This document shows positions 27,174-36,532 of a stretch of 64,000 bases of DNA, piece by piece. The notes beneath the pieces are model-generated. The model was not told the origin of the DNA, did no database searches, and saw only the letters and a program-made list of their open reading frames with translations. The DNA comes from Geobacillus sp. 46C-IIa (GTDB lineage Bacteria > Bacillota > Bacilli > Bacillales > Anoxybacillaceae). The position numbers and the translations under genes are program-made. The stretch lies in contig NZ_CP061474.1 of assembly GCF_014679505.1 (NCBI RefSeq), positions 1,456,001-1,520,000 of the forward strand, read 5' to 3'. The first letter of the stretch is position 1, and every line of letters begins with the position of its first letter.

Positions 27174-28910
27174 TTGGGAAGCATACGGTTGCGTTTTTAT
27201 ACATTGCGTAATCAAATCTTAATTGTTTTCGTATCTGTTATGGTGATCGTGCTATGTTTTGTAGGGGTGATTACCTTTCACCTCGTTTCGGCGTTGCTGA
27301 AAAATAACGCTGAACAGCAAATCGAGCAAACGGCGATTCATGCGAGTGGAAGGCTAGAGGCTCTGTATCAACAAATCGATGCCTTAAGCAACCAAGTGGC
27401 TACCAATATGTATGTTCAGCAAATGCTTTTAAAAACGGTAGGCGGCTACTCCCCGAGTTTTAAAGAAAAGCAGGAATTAATGCATATTGCCAATTCATTT
27501 CAGGCGTATTCCGATGGCATTCATTCATTTGAATTATATACGAACGACTATCGGCGGCTCTTTCCTCTAGATGAAGAAAAATTAGACGCGAGAATAGACA
27601 ACCAATGGATTCAACGTGCTGAGAAGGCAGGAGGGAAAATGGTATGGATCGGCCGCGATCCGAAGGCGCCAGGGTATTTTTTGGCAGTGCGTCAAGTTCG
27701 GTTGATGGATCGCTGGTTTTCTCCGGGGGGGTATTTAGTTATTCGAATTAACAGAGATTATTTCCAGTTTGATGACTATTTTGACGATAAAAAAGGGTAC
27801 ATTGTTCTCACCGACGCTAACGAGACCCTTCTTTTTTCCAATTATCAAGGGGATTGGCGGCAGCTGTTTCATCGGGAACGCCCGATTATTCAAAGCAGGA
27901 AACAGGAATATTTGATCGTAAAGAAAGTGTCTGCGTTAACCGGATGGACGTTGACCATCATCACTCCAGTGGAAGTTTTGACGGAAGGAGTCTCCGTTTT
28001 AAAAAATGCTCTTCTTCTCTCAGGGACAATCGGGTTTTTGATTTTCCTCGCCTTTTCATTTTCTCTTTCCACGATGATCACGCAGCCGATTTTGCGGCTG
28101 ACGAAGGCGATGCAGCGCGGAAAAAATGGCGAATTTATTGAAAGTCCGCCGATCTCATCATCTACAGTCGAGATCCGTCAACTGAATGAGACGTATAATG
28201 CCTTGGTTGCCCATATTAAACATTTAATTCAAGTTGTCTATGAAAAAGAGCTCGTTCGCAGTCAGGCAGAGTTAAAAGCGCTGCAAGCGCAAATTAATCC
28301 ACATTTTCTCTTTAATACTCTTGATGCGTTGTATTGGTCATTAGTGGAAAAAGGCGATGAGGAATCAGCCCAATTTGTGCTGAATATGTCCAAGCTATTC
28401 CGTTATACGATTAGCGTAACAAATCGTGATGAATGGGTCACTCTCCAACAAGAAGTTGACCATATTCGCCGTTATATGGAAATTATGAAACTGCGCTGGG
28501 GAGATCGTCTCCTATGGGACATTGTCGTTCCTGCCCGTTTTCTCCATGTTCCGATCCCGAAGTTGTTAATTCAGCCGCTCGTTGAAAATGCAGTATTGCA
28601 TGGAATTGGCAATAAAAAGGAACAAGGTTCAGTTCTCGTGACTATTGAGGAGGACGATTCCTATTTTGAGTTAACTGTCAAAGTCATTGATGATGGGGTT
28701 GGTATGAGTGCAAAAACACAACAGGAAATCGAGCGGCTGTTAAATAAAAAGGAACCGGACGCCTTAAAAGGAGAGGGAATGGCCATTGTCAATGTCAATC
28801 GGCGGCTTCAGCTCTATTATGGAGAGGACCGAAAAATCATGATTGAAAGCGAGCAAGGGAAGGGGACATGCATCTCGTTTCGTATTCCTAAGAGCGGGGG
28901 GATTCGATGA
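27174..28910 (+). CDS. xynD: two-component sensor histidine kinase for xylo-oligosaccharide uptake
   Basis: 578 aa membrane kinase of the YesM/LytS-like type. Transmembrane helix 1 is near residues 12-40, an extracellular sensor region follows, transmembrane helix 2 is near 280-305, then HAMP. The histidine region QINPHFLFNTLDALYW is followed by the ATPase N-box (LIQPLVENAVLHGI) and G-box (IDDGVGMS). TTG 27174 is chosen because GGAGG (27161-27165) lies 8 bases upstream; TTG 27132 has no such site. The stop overlaps xynC by four bases. By recalled synteny with strain T-6 it regulates the adjacent xynEFG genes. Confidence 0.87.
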   Translation: MGSIRLRFYTLRNQILIVFVSVMVIVLCFVGVITFHLVSALLKNNAEQQIEQTAIHASGRLEALYQQIDALSNQVATNMYVQQMLLKTVGGYSPSFKEKQELMHIANSFQAYSDGIHSFELYTNDYRRLFPLDEEKLDARIDNQWIQRAEKAGGKMVWIGRDPKAPGYFLAVRQVRLMDRWFSPGGYLVIRINRDYFQFDDYFDDKKGYIVLTDANETLLFSNYQGDWRQLFHRERPIIQSRKQEYLIVKKVSALTGWTLTIITPVEVLTEGVSVLKNALLLSGTIGFLIFLAFSFSLSTMITQPILRLTKAMQRGKNGEFIESPPISSSTVEIRQLNETYNALVAHIKHLIQVVYEKELVRSQAELKALQAQINPHFLFNTLDALYWSLVEKGDEESAQFVLNMSKLFRYTISVTNRDEWVTLQQEVDHIRRYMEIMKLRWGDRLLWDIVVPARFLHVPIPKLLIQPLVENAVLHGIGNKKEQGSVLVTIEEDDSYFELTVKVIDDGVGMSAKTQQEIERLLNKKEPDALKGEGMAIVNVNRRLQLYYGEDRKIMIESEQGKGTCISFRIPKSGGIR

Positions 28911-29692
28911 GCTTATTTCAAACGATTTTAATCGTTGACGATGAGCCGCGGACGCGGGAAGGGTTGAGAAAAACAGTGGATATGTGGGCGGTAGGAAAAT
29001 ATGAAGTGATTAGTGCCGCCAATGCCGATGAGGCCATCGAGATCGCGAAACGGAAGCCTATTCACTTGCTTATTACGGACATTCGGATGCCCGAGATGAC
29101 CGGTTTGGAGCTGATCAAGCAGCTGCGCCTGCTTGGCTCTAGGCCGGTAACGATTATTATATCAGCCTATTCTGAATTTGCTTATGCCCAAGAAGCGATT
29201 ACGTTAGGAGTGGTCAATTATTTACTAAAACCGATTGACCGTGACGAGCTTTTGCGGGCGGCAGAAGAAGCGATCGAAGTTTGGAAAGAACGCCAAAAAA
29301 CAGAAACGGCAAAGAAAATCATCGACCAGCACGTTTTTGAGGCTGAAGAAGGGATCCGGTCCCCATTAATCAGGCAAGCAATTCAATTTGTTGGCGAACA
29401 TCTTCATCAACCGTTTAGTTTGCGCGAGGTATCTGAGTTTCTTCATGTGAATGCCAGCTATTTAAGCGCTTTGTTTAAAGAGGAAACAAATTTGACGTTT
29501 AGCGAGTATGTCACAAGATCACGGCTGCAAAAGGCGAAAAGCCTGTTATTGACAACGAACTTAACAGTCGCCGAAGTGGCGGAACAGGTCGGATACCAAA
29601 CAGTCAAATATTTTGTCAAATTGTTTAAGGAGTTCGAAGGGATCACGCCGTCTCAATTTCGCAAAGAACACCTAAAAAAAGTAGACTTTTAG
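28907..29692 (+). CDS. xynC: AraC-type response regulator partner of XynD
   Basis: 261 aa. Receiver domain (1-120) with LIVDDEPRTREGL, the phospho-acceptor Asp in LLITDIRMPEMTG, and KPID. The C-terminal AraC helix-turn-helix pair is at about 155-260 (SLREVSEFLHVNASYLSALFK, VAEVAEQVGYQTVKYFVKLF). It is short for this class: it lacks the 150-250 residue linker present in the other regulator at 54312. It overlaps xynD, so the pair is co-translated. It should bind upstream of xynE. Confidence 0.9.
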   Translation: MSLFQTILIVDDEPRTREGLRKTVDMWAVGKYEVISAANADEAIEIAKRKPIHLLITDIRMPEMTGLELIKQLRLLGSRPVTIIISAYSEFAYAQEAITLGVVNYLLKPIDRDELLRAAEEAIEVWKERQKTETAKKIIDQHVFEAEEGIRSPLIRQAIQFVGEHLHQPFSLREVSEFLHVNASYLSALFKEETNLTFSEYVTRSRLQKAKSLLLTTNLTVAEVAEQVGYQTVKYFVKLFKEFEGITPSQFRKEHLKKVDF

Positions 29693-29714
29693 CCAACCGT
29701 TATGCCCTTAATTT

Positions 29715-29737
29715 CTTCCTGTTGGAAGCGCTATACT
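29715..29737 (+). promoter_or_regulatory. candidate promoter and regulatory sites of xynE
   Basis: -10-like TATACT (29732-29737) with no good -35, which fits an activator-dependent promoter (XynC). CTTCC-tgtt-GGAAG (29715-29728) is an inverted repeat at the -35 position. TGGAAGCGCTATAC (29723-29736) is a weak cre match (11 of 14). Confidence 0.4.
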
Positions 29738-29772
29738 AGAGGTGTACAAGAGAAAACTAAGGGGGGTTCGAT

Positions 29773-31086
29773 ATGTTGAAGAAAGCGTATTCATTATTAG
29801 TTGTTGTGATGATGGTCGTTTCTCTCGCTTTAGCCGGGTGTTCAAACTCGACGAATAGCGGTGGATCATCGTCCGATTCGGACAAAAAAGTGACGATTAA
29901 GTTTATGCACCTTTGGACGCCAGGAAGTTCCAAGCAGCATAATATGATCGTCAACAACATCATTAAAGAATTTGAAGAGCAAAACCCGAATGTCAAGGTT
30001 GAGCAAGAAACGTTAGAAAATGAGCAATACAAAAACAAATTGAAAGTATTGGCGGCTTCAAACGAACTGCCGGATGTCGGCATGACATGGGCAGCGGGAT
30101 TTTTAGAGCCGTATGTAAAAGGCAACTTGTTCGCGCCGCTTGACGATGTATTAAATTCTGGGTTGAAAGATCAGTTTGTTTCTGGCACAACAGAAGCCTA
30201 TGCGGTAAACGGAAAAACGTATGCGCTTCCACTTGAACTGAATATTACACCGATTTACTACAACAAAGAACTGTTTTCGCGCTATGGTTTAGAAGTGCCG
30301 AAAACATATGAAGAATTTAAACATGTTGTTGAGACGCTGGCGAAAAACGGTGTCGCTCCGATCGCTCTCGGGAATAAAGACCGTTGGACAGGTTCGCTTT
30401 GGTATATGTATCTTGCTGATCGGATCGGCGGTGCGGAAACGTTGAAAAATGCTATTAATGGCAGCGGAACGTTCGAAGATCCGAGCTTAGTCAAAGCGGC
30501 GGAAGAAGTTCAAAATTTGGTGAAAATGAACGCATTTATCAAAGGGTTTAACGGATTATCGAACGATGAAGCCAAGGCGGAATTTACAAACGAAAAAGCG
30601 GCCATGTATTTGATGGGAACATGGGATTTGCCGCAGTTTACGACGAACGAGGATATCCCGAAAGAGTTCCGGGATAAAGTCGGATTCTTTAAGTTCCCTG
30701 TAGTCGATGGTGGAAAAGGAAATGTAGACAGCTGGGTCGGCGGTCCGGGTGTCGGGCTATTTGTGTCTGAAAATTCAAAGGCGAAAGAGGAAGCGAAAAA
30801 GTTTGCGAAGTTCTTTATTGAAAAATGGGGCGAAATGTCCGTCACCCAGGCCGGCGTAATTCCGGCGACGAAAGTGGATACGTCAAACATGGATTTGCCG
30901 CAAATGTATATTGACGTATTAAATGAACTGAACAAAGCGACAAATATTACGCTGTTTGCTGACGTGCAAATGAATCCGGAAGCAGCGCAAACGCATTTGA
31001 ATTTAATTCAGTCGCTGTTTGGCGGTGAAATTTCGCCGGAAGATTTTGCGAAACAACACCAGGAAGTATTGTCACAAACGAAATAA
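29773..31086 (+). CDS. xynE: xylo-oligosaccharide ABC transporter substrate-binding lipoprotein
   Basis: 437 aa family 1 extracellular solute-binding protein. The lipoprotein signal ends in the lipobox SLALAGCS with Cys near residue 23, followed by a Ser/Gly-rich linker (NSTNSGGSSSDSD). The mature domain has the CUT1 pattern (VTIKFMHLWTPGSSKQHN, DVGMTWAAGFLEPYV, LPLELNITPIYYNKELF). With the permeases XynF and XynG it forms an importer; no ATPase gene is present. RBS AAGGGGGGTT precedes ATG 29773. The substrate is inferred from the adjacent kinase and the two xylan enzymes downstream. Confidence 0.88.
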   Translation: MLKKAYSLLVVVMMVVSLALAGCSNSTNSGGSSSDSDKKVTIKFMHLWTPGSSKQHNMIVNNIIKEFEEQNPNVKVEQETLENEQYKNKLKVLAASNELPDVGMTWAAGFLEPYVKGNLFAPLDDVLNSGLKDQFVSGTTEAYAVNGKTYALPLELNITPIYYNKELFSRYGLEVPKTYEEFKHVVETLAKNGVAPIALGNKDRWTGSLWYMYLADRIGGAETLKNAINGSGTFEDPSLVKAAEEVQNLVKMNAFIKGFNGLSNDEAKAEFTNEKAAMYLMGTWDLPQFTTNEDIPKEFRDKVGFFKFPVVDGGKGNVDSWVGGPGVGLFVSENSKAKEEAKKFAKFFIEKWGEMSVTQAGVIPATKVDTSNMDLPQMYIDVLNELNKATNITLFADVQMNPEAAQTHLNLIQSLFGGEISPEDFAKQHQEVLSQTK

Positions 31087-31098
31087 CCGAGATGATTC

Positions 31099-31135
31099 GT
31101 CAAAAAGGACATATGCCATATATGTCCTTTTTGAC
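31099..31135 (+). other. strong stem-loop between xynE and xynF
   Basis: Perfect 16-base arms (31099-31114 and 31120-31135) around a 5-base loop. T5 lies inside the right arm, not after it. It begins 12 bases after the xynE stop. It may act as a partial terminator or an RNA 3'-end stabiliser. Confidence 0.7.
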
Positions 31136-31157
31136 CCATTGAAAGGGGGAAGGCATC

Positions 31158-32036
31158 GTGAACAAAATGATGTCTGACAAAAAAGTAATCGCACTCTATG
31201 TACTTCCGCCTTTGTTGCTCATGATGATTTTAGTTTACATCCCGATCATCATGACTGGATATTACAGCTTAATGAAATGGGACGGCATTGGCGAGATGCA
31301 ATTTATTGCATTGGACAACTACAAGCAGTTGTTTCAAGATAATATGTTTTGGAAAAGTACGTATCATTCTTTTTTGCTTGCTTTCTTTTCCGTGCTCAGT
31401 TTAGCAGGGTATTTAGCGGTGGCGCTTGTGCTTGCCGGAAAAGTGAAAGGAGCCAATTTATTAAGAAAAATTTATTTAATTCCGATGTTGCTCTCTTCAG
31501 TGGCCATTGCCCAGCTTTGGCTGAGAATTTATCATCCATCCAACGGAATGTTGAACCATTTTCTTATGTCTTTAGGAATAGACGATCCGCCGAACTGGCT
31601 GGCTGATCCGAACATTGTGTTGTATGCGATTTTTGTTCCAATTATTTGGCAATACGCAGGGTTTTATATTTTGATCTACTACGCTGCATTGAGAAATATC
31701 CCGTCGTCTATCATCGAGGCTGCCATTATTGACGGGGCGAATCCATGGCAGATGGCGTATAAAATTAAACTCCCGCTCATTTCCGGTGTCATTAAAGTAA
31801 CGATCGTCTTGGCGGTTGTCGGGTCGTTAAAGTATTTTGATTTAATCTACGTCATGACAGGCGGGGGACCAAACGGCGCGAGTGAGGTCATTGCTTCGTA
31901 TATGTATCAAAAGGCGTTCCGCAGCTTTAACTTTGGCTACGGAAGCACCATTGCTTTTTCCTTGCTTTTAATTTGTATCGTGATGACGTGGCTCATTCGC
32001 AAACTGACCAACTCTAAAGAAGAAATTCAATACTAG
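31158..32036 (+). CDS. xynF: xylo-oligosaccharide ABC transporter permease 1
   Basis: 292 aa, six predicted membrane helices (MalF-like, short form). The EAA loop that contacts the ATPase is IPSSIIEAAIIDGANPWQMAYKIKLPLISG. The start is GTG 31158 with AAAGGGGGAAGG upstream. It pairs with XynG. Confidence 0.88.
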   Translation: MNKMMSDKKVIALYVLPPLLLMMILVYIPIIMTGYYSLMKWDGIGEMQFIALDNYKQLFQDNMFWKSTYHSFLLAFFSVLSLAGYLAVALVLAGKVKGANLLRKIYLIPMLLSSVAIAQLWLRIYHPSNGMLNHFLMSLGIDDPPNWLADPNIVLYAIFVPIIWQYAGFYILIYYAALRNIPSSIIEAAIIDGANPWQMAYKIKLPLISGVIKVTIVLAVVGSLKYFDLIYVMTGGGPNGASEVIASYMYQKAFRSFNFGYGSTIAFSLLLICIVMTWLIRKLTNSKEEIQY

Positions 32037-32055
32037 CAGCAAAGGAATGATGCAC

Positions 32056-32937
32056 ATGGAACGTGAAACGGTTGTCGGGAAACCACCTGTTGTTGCCACG
32101 CCATTAAAAATAGGAAAGAAAATCGGAAGGGCCTTTTTCTATGCGATATTGATCGCCTTAGCCTTGTTTCAAATATTGCCCCTTGTCTGGCTTCTATTTT
32201 TTTCTTTGAAAAATAATCAGGAAGTATTCAATACACCATTGCTGTCTCTGCCATCCCCGCCGCGCTGGGAAAACTACGTCAAAGTTTGGGTGGAAGGGAA
32301 CATTGGGCAATACTTTTTTAACAGTGTCTGGATTACGACCGTCTCGGTCATTTTGACCGTATTGCTTGCCAGTTTTGCGACATTTGCGATTACGCGCATG
32401 AATTGGAAATGGAAACATGTTGTGCTAGGACTGTTTATGATCGGTTTGATGATCCCGGTTCATTCGACGCTAATTCCACTGTTCAGCTTTTTTATGAAAG
32501 TGAAACTCATTGATCATCCGTTATCGATTGTCTTAACGAATATCGGATTCAACTTGCCTATTACGATTATGATTTTGCTTGGCTTTTACCAGTCGCTGCC
32601 GCGCGAACTCGAGGAGTCGGCAGTGATAGACGGCTGCTCTGTTCATCGCATGTTTTTCCGGATCATTTTGCCGATGACCGCACCGGTGATCGTCACGACG
32701 ACGATTATTAACATGATTTACAACTGGAATGAGTTTGTTTTTGTGAATACGTTTATTAGCTCTGACGAGTTTAAAACGTTAACGGTCGGCATCCAAAACT
32801 TTATCGGTCAATATACGACCGATTGGGGAGCGATTGGTGCGACGTTAATGATCAGCGTGCTACCTATTTTGATTGTCTTCTTCTTCCTTAGCGATAAAAT
32901 CATGGAAGGGATTACTGCCGGAGCGATTAAAGGGTAA
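32056..32937 (+). CDS. xynG: xylo-oligosaccharide ABC transporter permease 2
   Basis: 293 aa, MalG-like with six hydrophobic segments. EAA loop: LPRELEESAVIDGCSVHRMFFRIILPM. ATG 32056 is chosen because AAAGGA (32041-32046) is then about 9 bases away; ATG 32047 and 32050 overlap the site. It is followed 26 bases later by the GH52 xylosidase gene, linking uptake with hydrolysis. Confidence 0.87.
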   Translation: MERETVVGKPPVVATPLKIGKKIGRAFFYAILIALALFQILPLVWLLFFSLKNNQEVFNTPLLSLPSPPRWENYVKVWVEGNIGQYFFNSVWITTVSVILTVLLASFATFAITRMNWKWKHVVLGLFMIGLMIPVHSTLIPLFSFFMKVKLIDHPLSIVLTNIGFNLPITIMILLGFYQSLPRELEESAVIDGCSVHRMFFRIILPMTAPVIVTTTIINMIYNWNEFVFVNTFISSDEFKTLTVGIQNFIGQYTTDWGAIGATLMISVLPILIVFFFLSDKIMEGITAGAIKG

Positions 32938-32963
32938 ATATAAAGTGAAAAGGGGAGAGTGAG

Positions 32964-35084
32964 ATGGTTATGCCAAACAATCTATTTTTTAACGCCCACC
33001 ATTCACCGGTTGGTGCGTTTGCGAGCTTTACATTAGGGTTTCCGGGAAAAAGCGGGGGGCTTGATCTTGAGCTGGCCCGTCCTCCACGGCAAAACGTGTT
33101 TATTGGAGTAGAATCGTTAGACCAGTCCGGGACGTATCACATTTTGCCGTTTGTAGAATCCGGAGAAGATGAAAGCAAGAGATATGATATTGAAAATCCG
33201 GATCCAAACCCACAAAAGCCGAACATCTTGATTCCATTTGCGAAAAGTGCGATTGAGCGTGAATTCCGAGTGGCAACCGATACATGGAAAGCCAGGGACT
33301 TAACGTTTACCATTTATTCTCCGATAAAGGCGGTGCCTGATCCGGAAACGGCAACGGATGAAGAGCTAAAGCTGGCGGTAGTTCCTGCGGTTATTGTCGA
33401 GATGACAATAGACAATACAAACGGAACGAAAGCAAGACGGGCGTTTTTCGGATTCGAAGGAACCGATCCATACACGTCGATGAGACGAATCGATGATACG
33501 TGCCCGCAGCTGCGCGGAGTCGGCCAAGGCCGGATTGTTGGAATTATGTCGAGAGATGAAGGCGTCCGCTCAGCCTTGCATTTTAGTATGGAAGATATTT
33601 TGACAACGCCGCTCGAAGAAAACTGGACGTTCGGACTCGGAAAAGTCGGCGCGTTAATTGCTGATGTGCCGGCAGGTGAAAAGAAAACGTATCAGTTTGC
33701 TGTTTGTTTTTACCGAGGCGGTTATGTGACGGCGGGAATGGATACTTCTTATTTCTATACTCGTTTCTTTCATAATATTGAGGAAGTCGGCCTTTATGCG
33801 CTAGAGAAGGCCGAAGTGCTGGAGGAACAATCATTTCGTTCGAATGAACTCATTGAAAAAGAATGGCTCTCCGATGATCAAAAGTTTATGATGGCGCATG
33901 CCATTCGCAGTTATTACGGGAATACACAGCTGCTTGAGCGTGAAGGAAATCCGGTTTGGGTTGTCAACGAAGGCGAGTACCGGATGATGAATACGTTTGA
34001 TTTGACCGTTGATCAACTCTTTTTTGAGCTGAAACTGAATCCATGGACGGTCAAAAATGTTCTCGACTTATACGTCGAGCGTTATAGCTATGAGGATCGC
34101 GTTCGTTTTCCGGGGGAAGAGACAGAGTATCCGGGAGGCATCAGTTTTACTCATGACATGGGAGTAGCCAATACGTTCTCGCGCCCGCACTACTCGTCAT
34201 ACGAGCTGTATGGCATTAGCGGCTGCTTTTCGCATATGACGCACGAACAACTTGTCAACTGGGTGCTTTGCGCGGCAGTGTACATCGAACAAACGAAAGA
34301 CTGGGCATGGCGCGACGAGCGGCTTTCCATCTTAGAACAGTGTCTAGAAAGTATGGTTCATCGCGATCATCCCGATCCGGAAAAACGGAATGGTGTAATG
34401 GGACTCGATAGCACCCGCACGATGGGCGGGGCGGAAATTACGACGTATGACAGTTTGGACGTTTCCCTCGGCCAAGCCCGCAACAATTTATATTTAGCAG
34501 GTAAATGTTGGGCAGCCTATGTAGCGCTTGAGAAATTGTTCCGCGATGTCGGCAAGGAAGAACTAGCCGCGCTGGCAGGAGAGCAGGCAGAAAAATGCGC
34601 TGCGACGATTGTCAGCTATGTGACCGATGATGGGTATATTCCGGCGGTCATGGGAGAAGGAAATGACTCAAAAATCATTCCCGCTATTGAGGGACTTGTG
34701 TTCCCTTATTTCACCAATTGCCGTGAGGCGTTGGACGAAAACGGACGCTTTGGAGCATATATTCAAGCGTTGCATAGCCATTTGCAATACGTGTTACGGG
34801 AAGGAATTTGCCTGTTCCCCGACGGAGGATGGAAAATTTCCTCAACGAGCAACAACTCTTGGTTAAGCAAAATTTACCTATGTCAGTTCATTGCCCGCCG
34901 TATTTTAGGCTGGGAATGGGATGAACAAGGCAAACGGGCCGATGCCGCCCATGTTGCATGGCTCACCCATCCGACATTATCCATTTGGAGCTGGAGTGAT
35001 CAAATCATCGCTGGTGAAATTAGCGGCAGCAAATATTACCCGCGCGGCGTGACAAGTATTTTATGGCTTGAGGAGGGGGAATAA
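32964..35084 (+). CDS. xynB2: GH52 beta-xylosidase
   Basis: 706 aa. An intracellular retaining xylosidase that removes xylose from xylo-oligosaccharide ends. The start (NLFFNAHHSPVGAFASFTLG) and length are typical of GH52, a small family found mainly in Geobacillus and relatives. By my alignment to the characterised T-6 enzyme, the nucleophile is Glu336 (WVVNEGEYRMM) and the acid/base Asp496 (EITTYDSLDVSLG). There is no signal peptide. ATG 32964 has GGGGAG six bases upstream; ATG 32970 is possible. The xylanase gene starts two bases after its stop. Confidence 0.93.
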   Translation: MVMPNNLFFNAHHSPVGAFASFTLGFPGKSGGLDLELARPPRQNVFIGVESLDQSGTYHILPFVESGEDESKRYDIENPDPNPQKPNILIPFAKSAIEREFRVATDTWKARDLTFTIYSPIKAVPDPETATDEELKLAVVPAVIVEMTIDNTNGTKARRAFFGFEGTDPYTSMRRIDDTCPQLRGVGQGRIVGIMSRDEGVRSALHFSMEDILTTPLEENWTFGLGKVGALIADVPAGEKKTYQFAVCFYRGGYVTAGMDTSYFYTRFFHNIEEVGLYALEKAEVLEEQSFRSNELIEKEWLSDDQKFMMAHAIRSYYGNTQLLEREGNPVWVVNEGEYRMMNTFDLTVDQLFFELKLNPWTVKNVLDLYVERYSYEDRVRFPGEETEYPGGISFTHDMGVANTFSRPHYSSYELYGISGCFSHMTHEQLVNWVLCAAVYIEQTKDWAWRDERLSILEQCLESMVHRDHPDPEKRNGVMGLDSTRTMGGAEITTYDSLDVSLGQARNNLYLAGKCWAAYVALEKLFRDVGKEELAALAGEQAEKCAATIVSYVTDDGYIPAVMGEGNDSKIIPAIEGLVFPYFTNCREALDENGRFGAYIQALHSHLQYVLREGICLFPDGGWKISSTSNNSWLSKIYLCQFIARRILGWEWDEQGKRADAAHVAWLTHPTLSIWSWSDQIIAGEISGSKYYPRGVTSILWLEEGE

Positions 35085-35086
35085 CG

Positions 35087-36082
35087 ATGTGTTCATCCAT
35101 CCCGTCCCTTCGTGAAGTGTTTGCCAATGATTTTCGCATCGGGGCAGCAGTCAATCCAGTGACCTTAGAAGCCCAACAATCGCTGTTGATCCACCATGTA
35201 AACAGCCTTACCGCCGAAAACCATATGAAGTTTGAACATCTTCAGCCAGAGGAGGGGCGGTTTACATTCAACATCGCCGATCAAATCTTTGACTTCGCCC
35301 GTTCTCATCACATGGCCGTTCGCGGACATACGCTCGTATGGCATAACCAAACCCCGAGTTGGGTGTTTCAAGACAGCCAAGGGCATTTCGTCGACAGAGA
35401 TGTGTTGCTGGAACGGATGAAATCTCATATCTCCACGGTTGTACAGCGATACAAAGGGAAAGTCTATTGTTGGGACGTCGTCAACGAAGCGGTCGCCAAT
35501 GAGGGGAGCGAATGGCTGCGCTCCTCAACGTGGCGACAAATCATCGGCGATGATTTTATTCAGCAGGCGTTTCTTTATGCCCATGAAGCAGACCCAGAGG
35601 CGTTGCTGTTTTACAACGACTATAATGAATGTTTTCCGGAAAAACGCGAGAAAATTTATACACTAGTAAAATCTTTGCGTGACAGAGGAATTCCCATTCA
35701 CGGCATCGGCATGCAGGCGCACTGGAGCCTGACCCGCCCGTCGCTTGATGAAATTCATGCGGCGATTGAACGGTATGCGTCTCTGGGAGTCATTCTCCAT
35801 ATTACGGAACTTGATATATCGATGTTTGAATTTGACGACCATCGCAAGGACTTGATTGCTCCTACAAACGAAATGGTCGAACGGCAGGCAGAGCGGTACG
35901 AGCAAATTTTCTCTCTATTTAAGGAATATCGGGATATCATTCAAAGTGTCACGTTTTGGGGAATTGCCGACGACCACACGTGGCTTGATCACTTCCCTGT
36001 GCAAGGAAGAAAAAATTGGCCGTTTTTGTTCGATGAACAACACAAACCCAAACCGGCTTTTTGGCGGGTGGTAAGTGTCTAA
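35087..36082 (+). CDS. xynA2: intracellular GH10 endo-1,4-beta-xylanase
   Basis: 331 aa, a single GH10 domain without signal peptide, so it acts in the cytoplasm on imported xylo-oligosaccharides. Acid/base Glu134 (WDVVNEAVAN), nucleophile Glu241 (HITELDISMF), and HTLVWHNQTPSWVF for substrate binding. Length equals that recalled for the T-6 intracellular xylanase IXT6. GGAGG in the tail of the GH52 gene serves as ribosome-binding site. Confidence 0.93.
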   Translation: MCSSIPSLREVFANDFRIGAAVNPVTLEAQQSLLIHHVNSLTAENHMKFEHLQPEEGRFTFNIADQIFDFARSHHMAVRGHTLVWHNQTPSWVFQDSQGHFVDRDVLLERMKSHISTVVQRYKGKVYCWDVVNEAVANEGSEWLRSSTWRQIIGDDFIQQAFLYAHEADPEALLFYNDYNECFPEKREKIYTLVKSLRDRGIPIHGIGMQAHWSLTRPSLDEIHAAIERYASLGVILHITELDISMFEFDDHRKDLIAPTNEMVERQAERYEQIFSLFKEYRDIIQSVTFWGIADDHTWLDHFPVQGRKNWPFLFDEQHKPKPAFWRVVSV

Positions 36083-36115
36083 CTTTTAGTTGTTTTGAAA
36101 TCATCACGTGTAGCA

Positions 36116-36153
36116 AAGAGAGGGAGGAAAATCGTGTTCGGCCTCCCTCTCTT
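36116..36153 (+). terminator. hairpin ending the xynDC-xynEFG-xynB2-xynA2 region
   Basis: AAGAGAGGGAGG (36116-36127) is a perfect inverted repeat of CCTCCCTCTCTT (36142-36153). There is no long T-run downstream on the + strand, so its termination strength is uncertain, but it marks the boundary before the next promoter. Confidence 0.55.
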
Positions 36154-36183
36154 CAACGATAATATAAAAAATTCAGAAAAATG

Positions 36184-36212
36184 TTGAACAAGGATTGGTT
36201 TTTTGTTATAAT
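36184..36212 (+). promoter_or_regulatory. SigA promoter of the aguE (glucuronoxylan) operon
   Basis: -35 TTGAAC (36184-36189), 17-base spacer, -10 TATAAT (36207-36212). Two UxuR-type palindromes and a cre site lie just downstream. The leader to the aguE start is about 315 bases and holds no gene. Confidence 0.8.
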
Positions 36213-36228
36213 CGAAAACAGAACTAAT

Positions 36229-36238
36229 ATACTAGTAT
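36229..36238 (+). promoter_or_regulatory. UxuR-type operator 1 (aguE promoter)
   Basis: ATACTAGTAT, a perfect 10-base palindrome placed at about +11 to +20. A further ACTAGT half lies at 36239-36246. The identical 10-mer occurs in front of the uxuR gene (45492-45501). Confidence 0.7.
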
Positions 36239-36321
36239 TACTAGTAATCAAATCTTTTGTGAAATTGTATATTTATCCTTTGATTATTTTTATTGAGGAG
36301 ACATGAAATAGTATTTTTAAA

Positions 36322-36333
36322 CTAGTATACTAG
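36322..36333 (+). promoter_or_regulatory. UxuR-type operator 2 (aguE leader)
   Basis: CTAGTATACTAG, a perfect 12-base palindrome sharing the CTAG/TATAC core with operator 1 and about 93 bases downstream. Two sites at this spacing could allow looping by the GntR-family repressor encoded in the same operon. Confidence 0.55.
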
Positions 36334-36417
36334 AATGTTAATTAGTGATTGATAATCGAACTGACATAGCCAAGCCGAGAAAGTGGATTGTCTAGCTAAA
36401 TTTACTAATACCTCGTT

Positions 36418-36431
36418 TGAAACCGCTTACC
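36418..36431 (+). promoter_or_regulatory. cre site (CcpA) in aguE leader
   Basis: TGAAACCGCTTACC matches the cre consensus TGWAANCGNTNWCA in 13 of 14 positions. Located about 200 bases after the -10, it would act as a roadblock under glucose. Confidence 0.65.
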
Positions 36432-36532
36432 AAAAAGGCTTGAAAGGGGGGATTTATTTAAGAGGATCAATCGCGTTTTTCTTTACAGTGGTTGCGAGTA
36501 AGGGGGAATTAGAAAACGGGATTGGAGGGAGA

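Noticed and set aside
36383..36532. N-terminal extension of the aguE frame by 50 codons
   Set aside because: A strong GGAGGGA site and a clean lipoprotein signal mark the start at 36533; the extension spans the cre site and is not signal-like.
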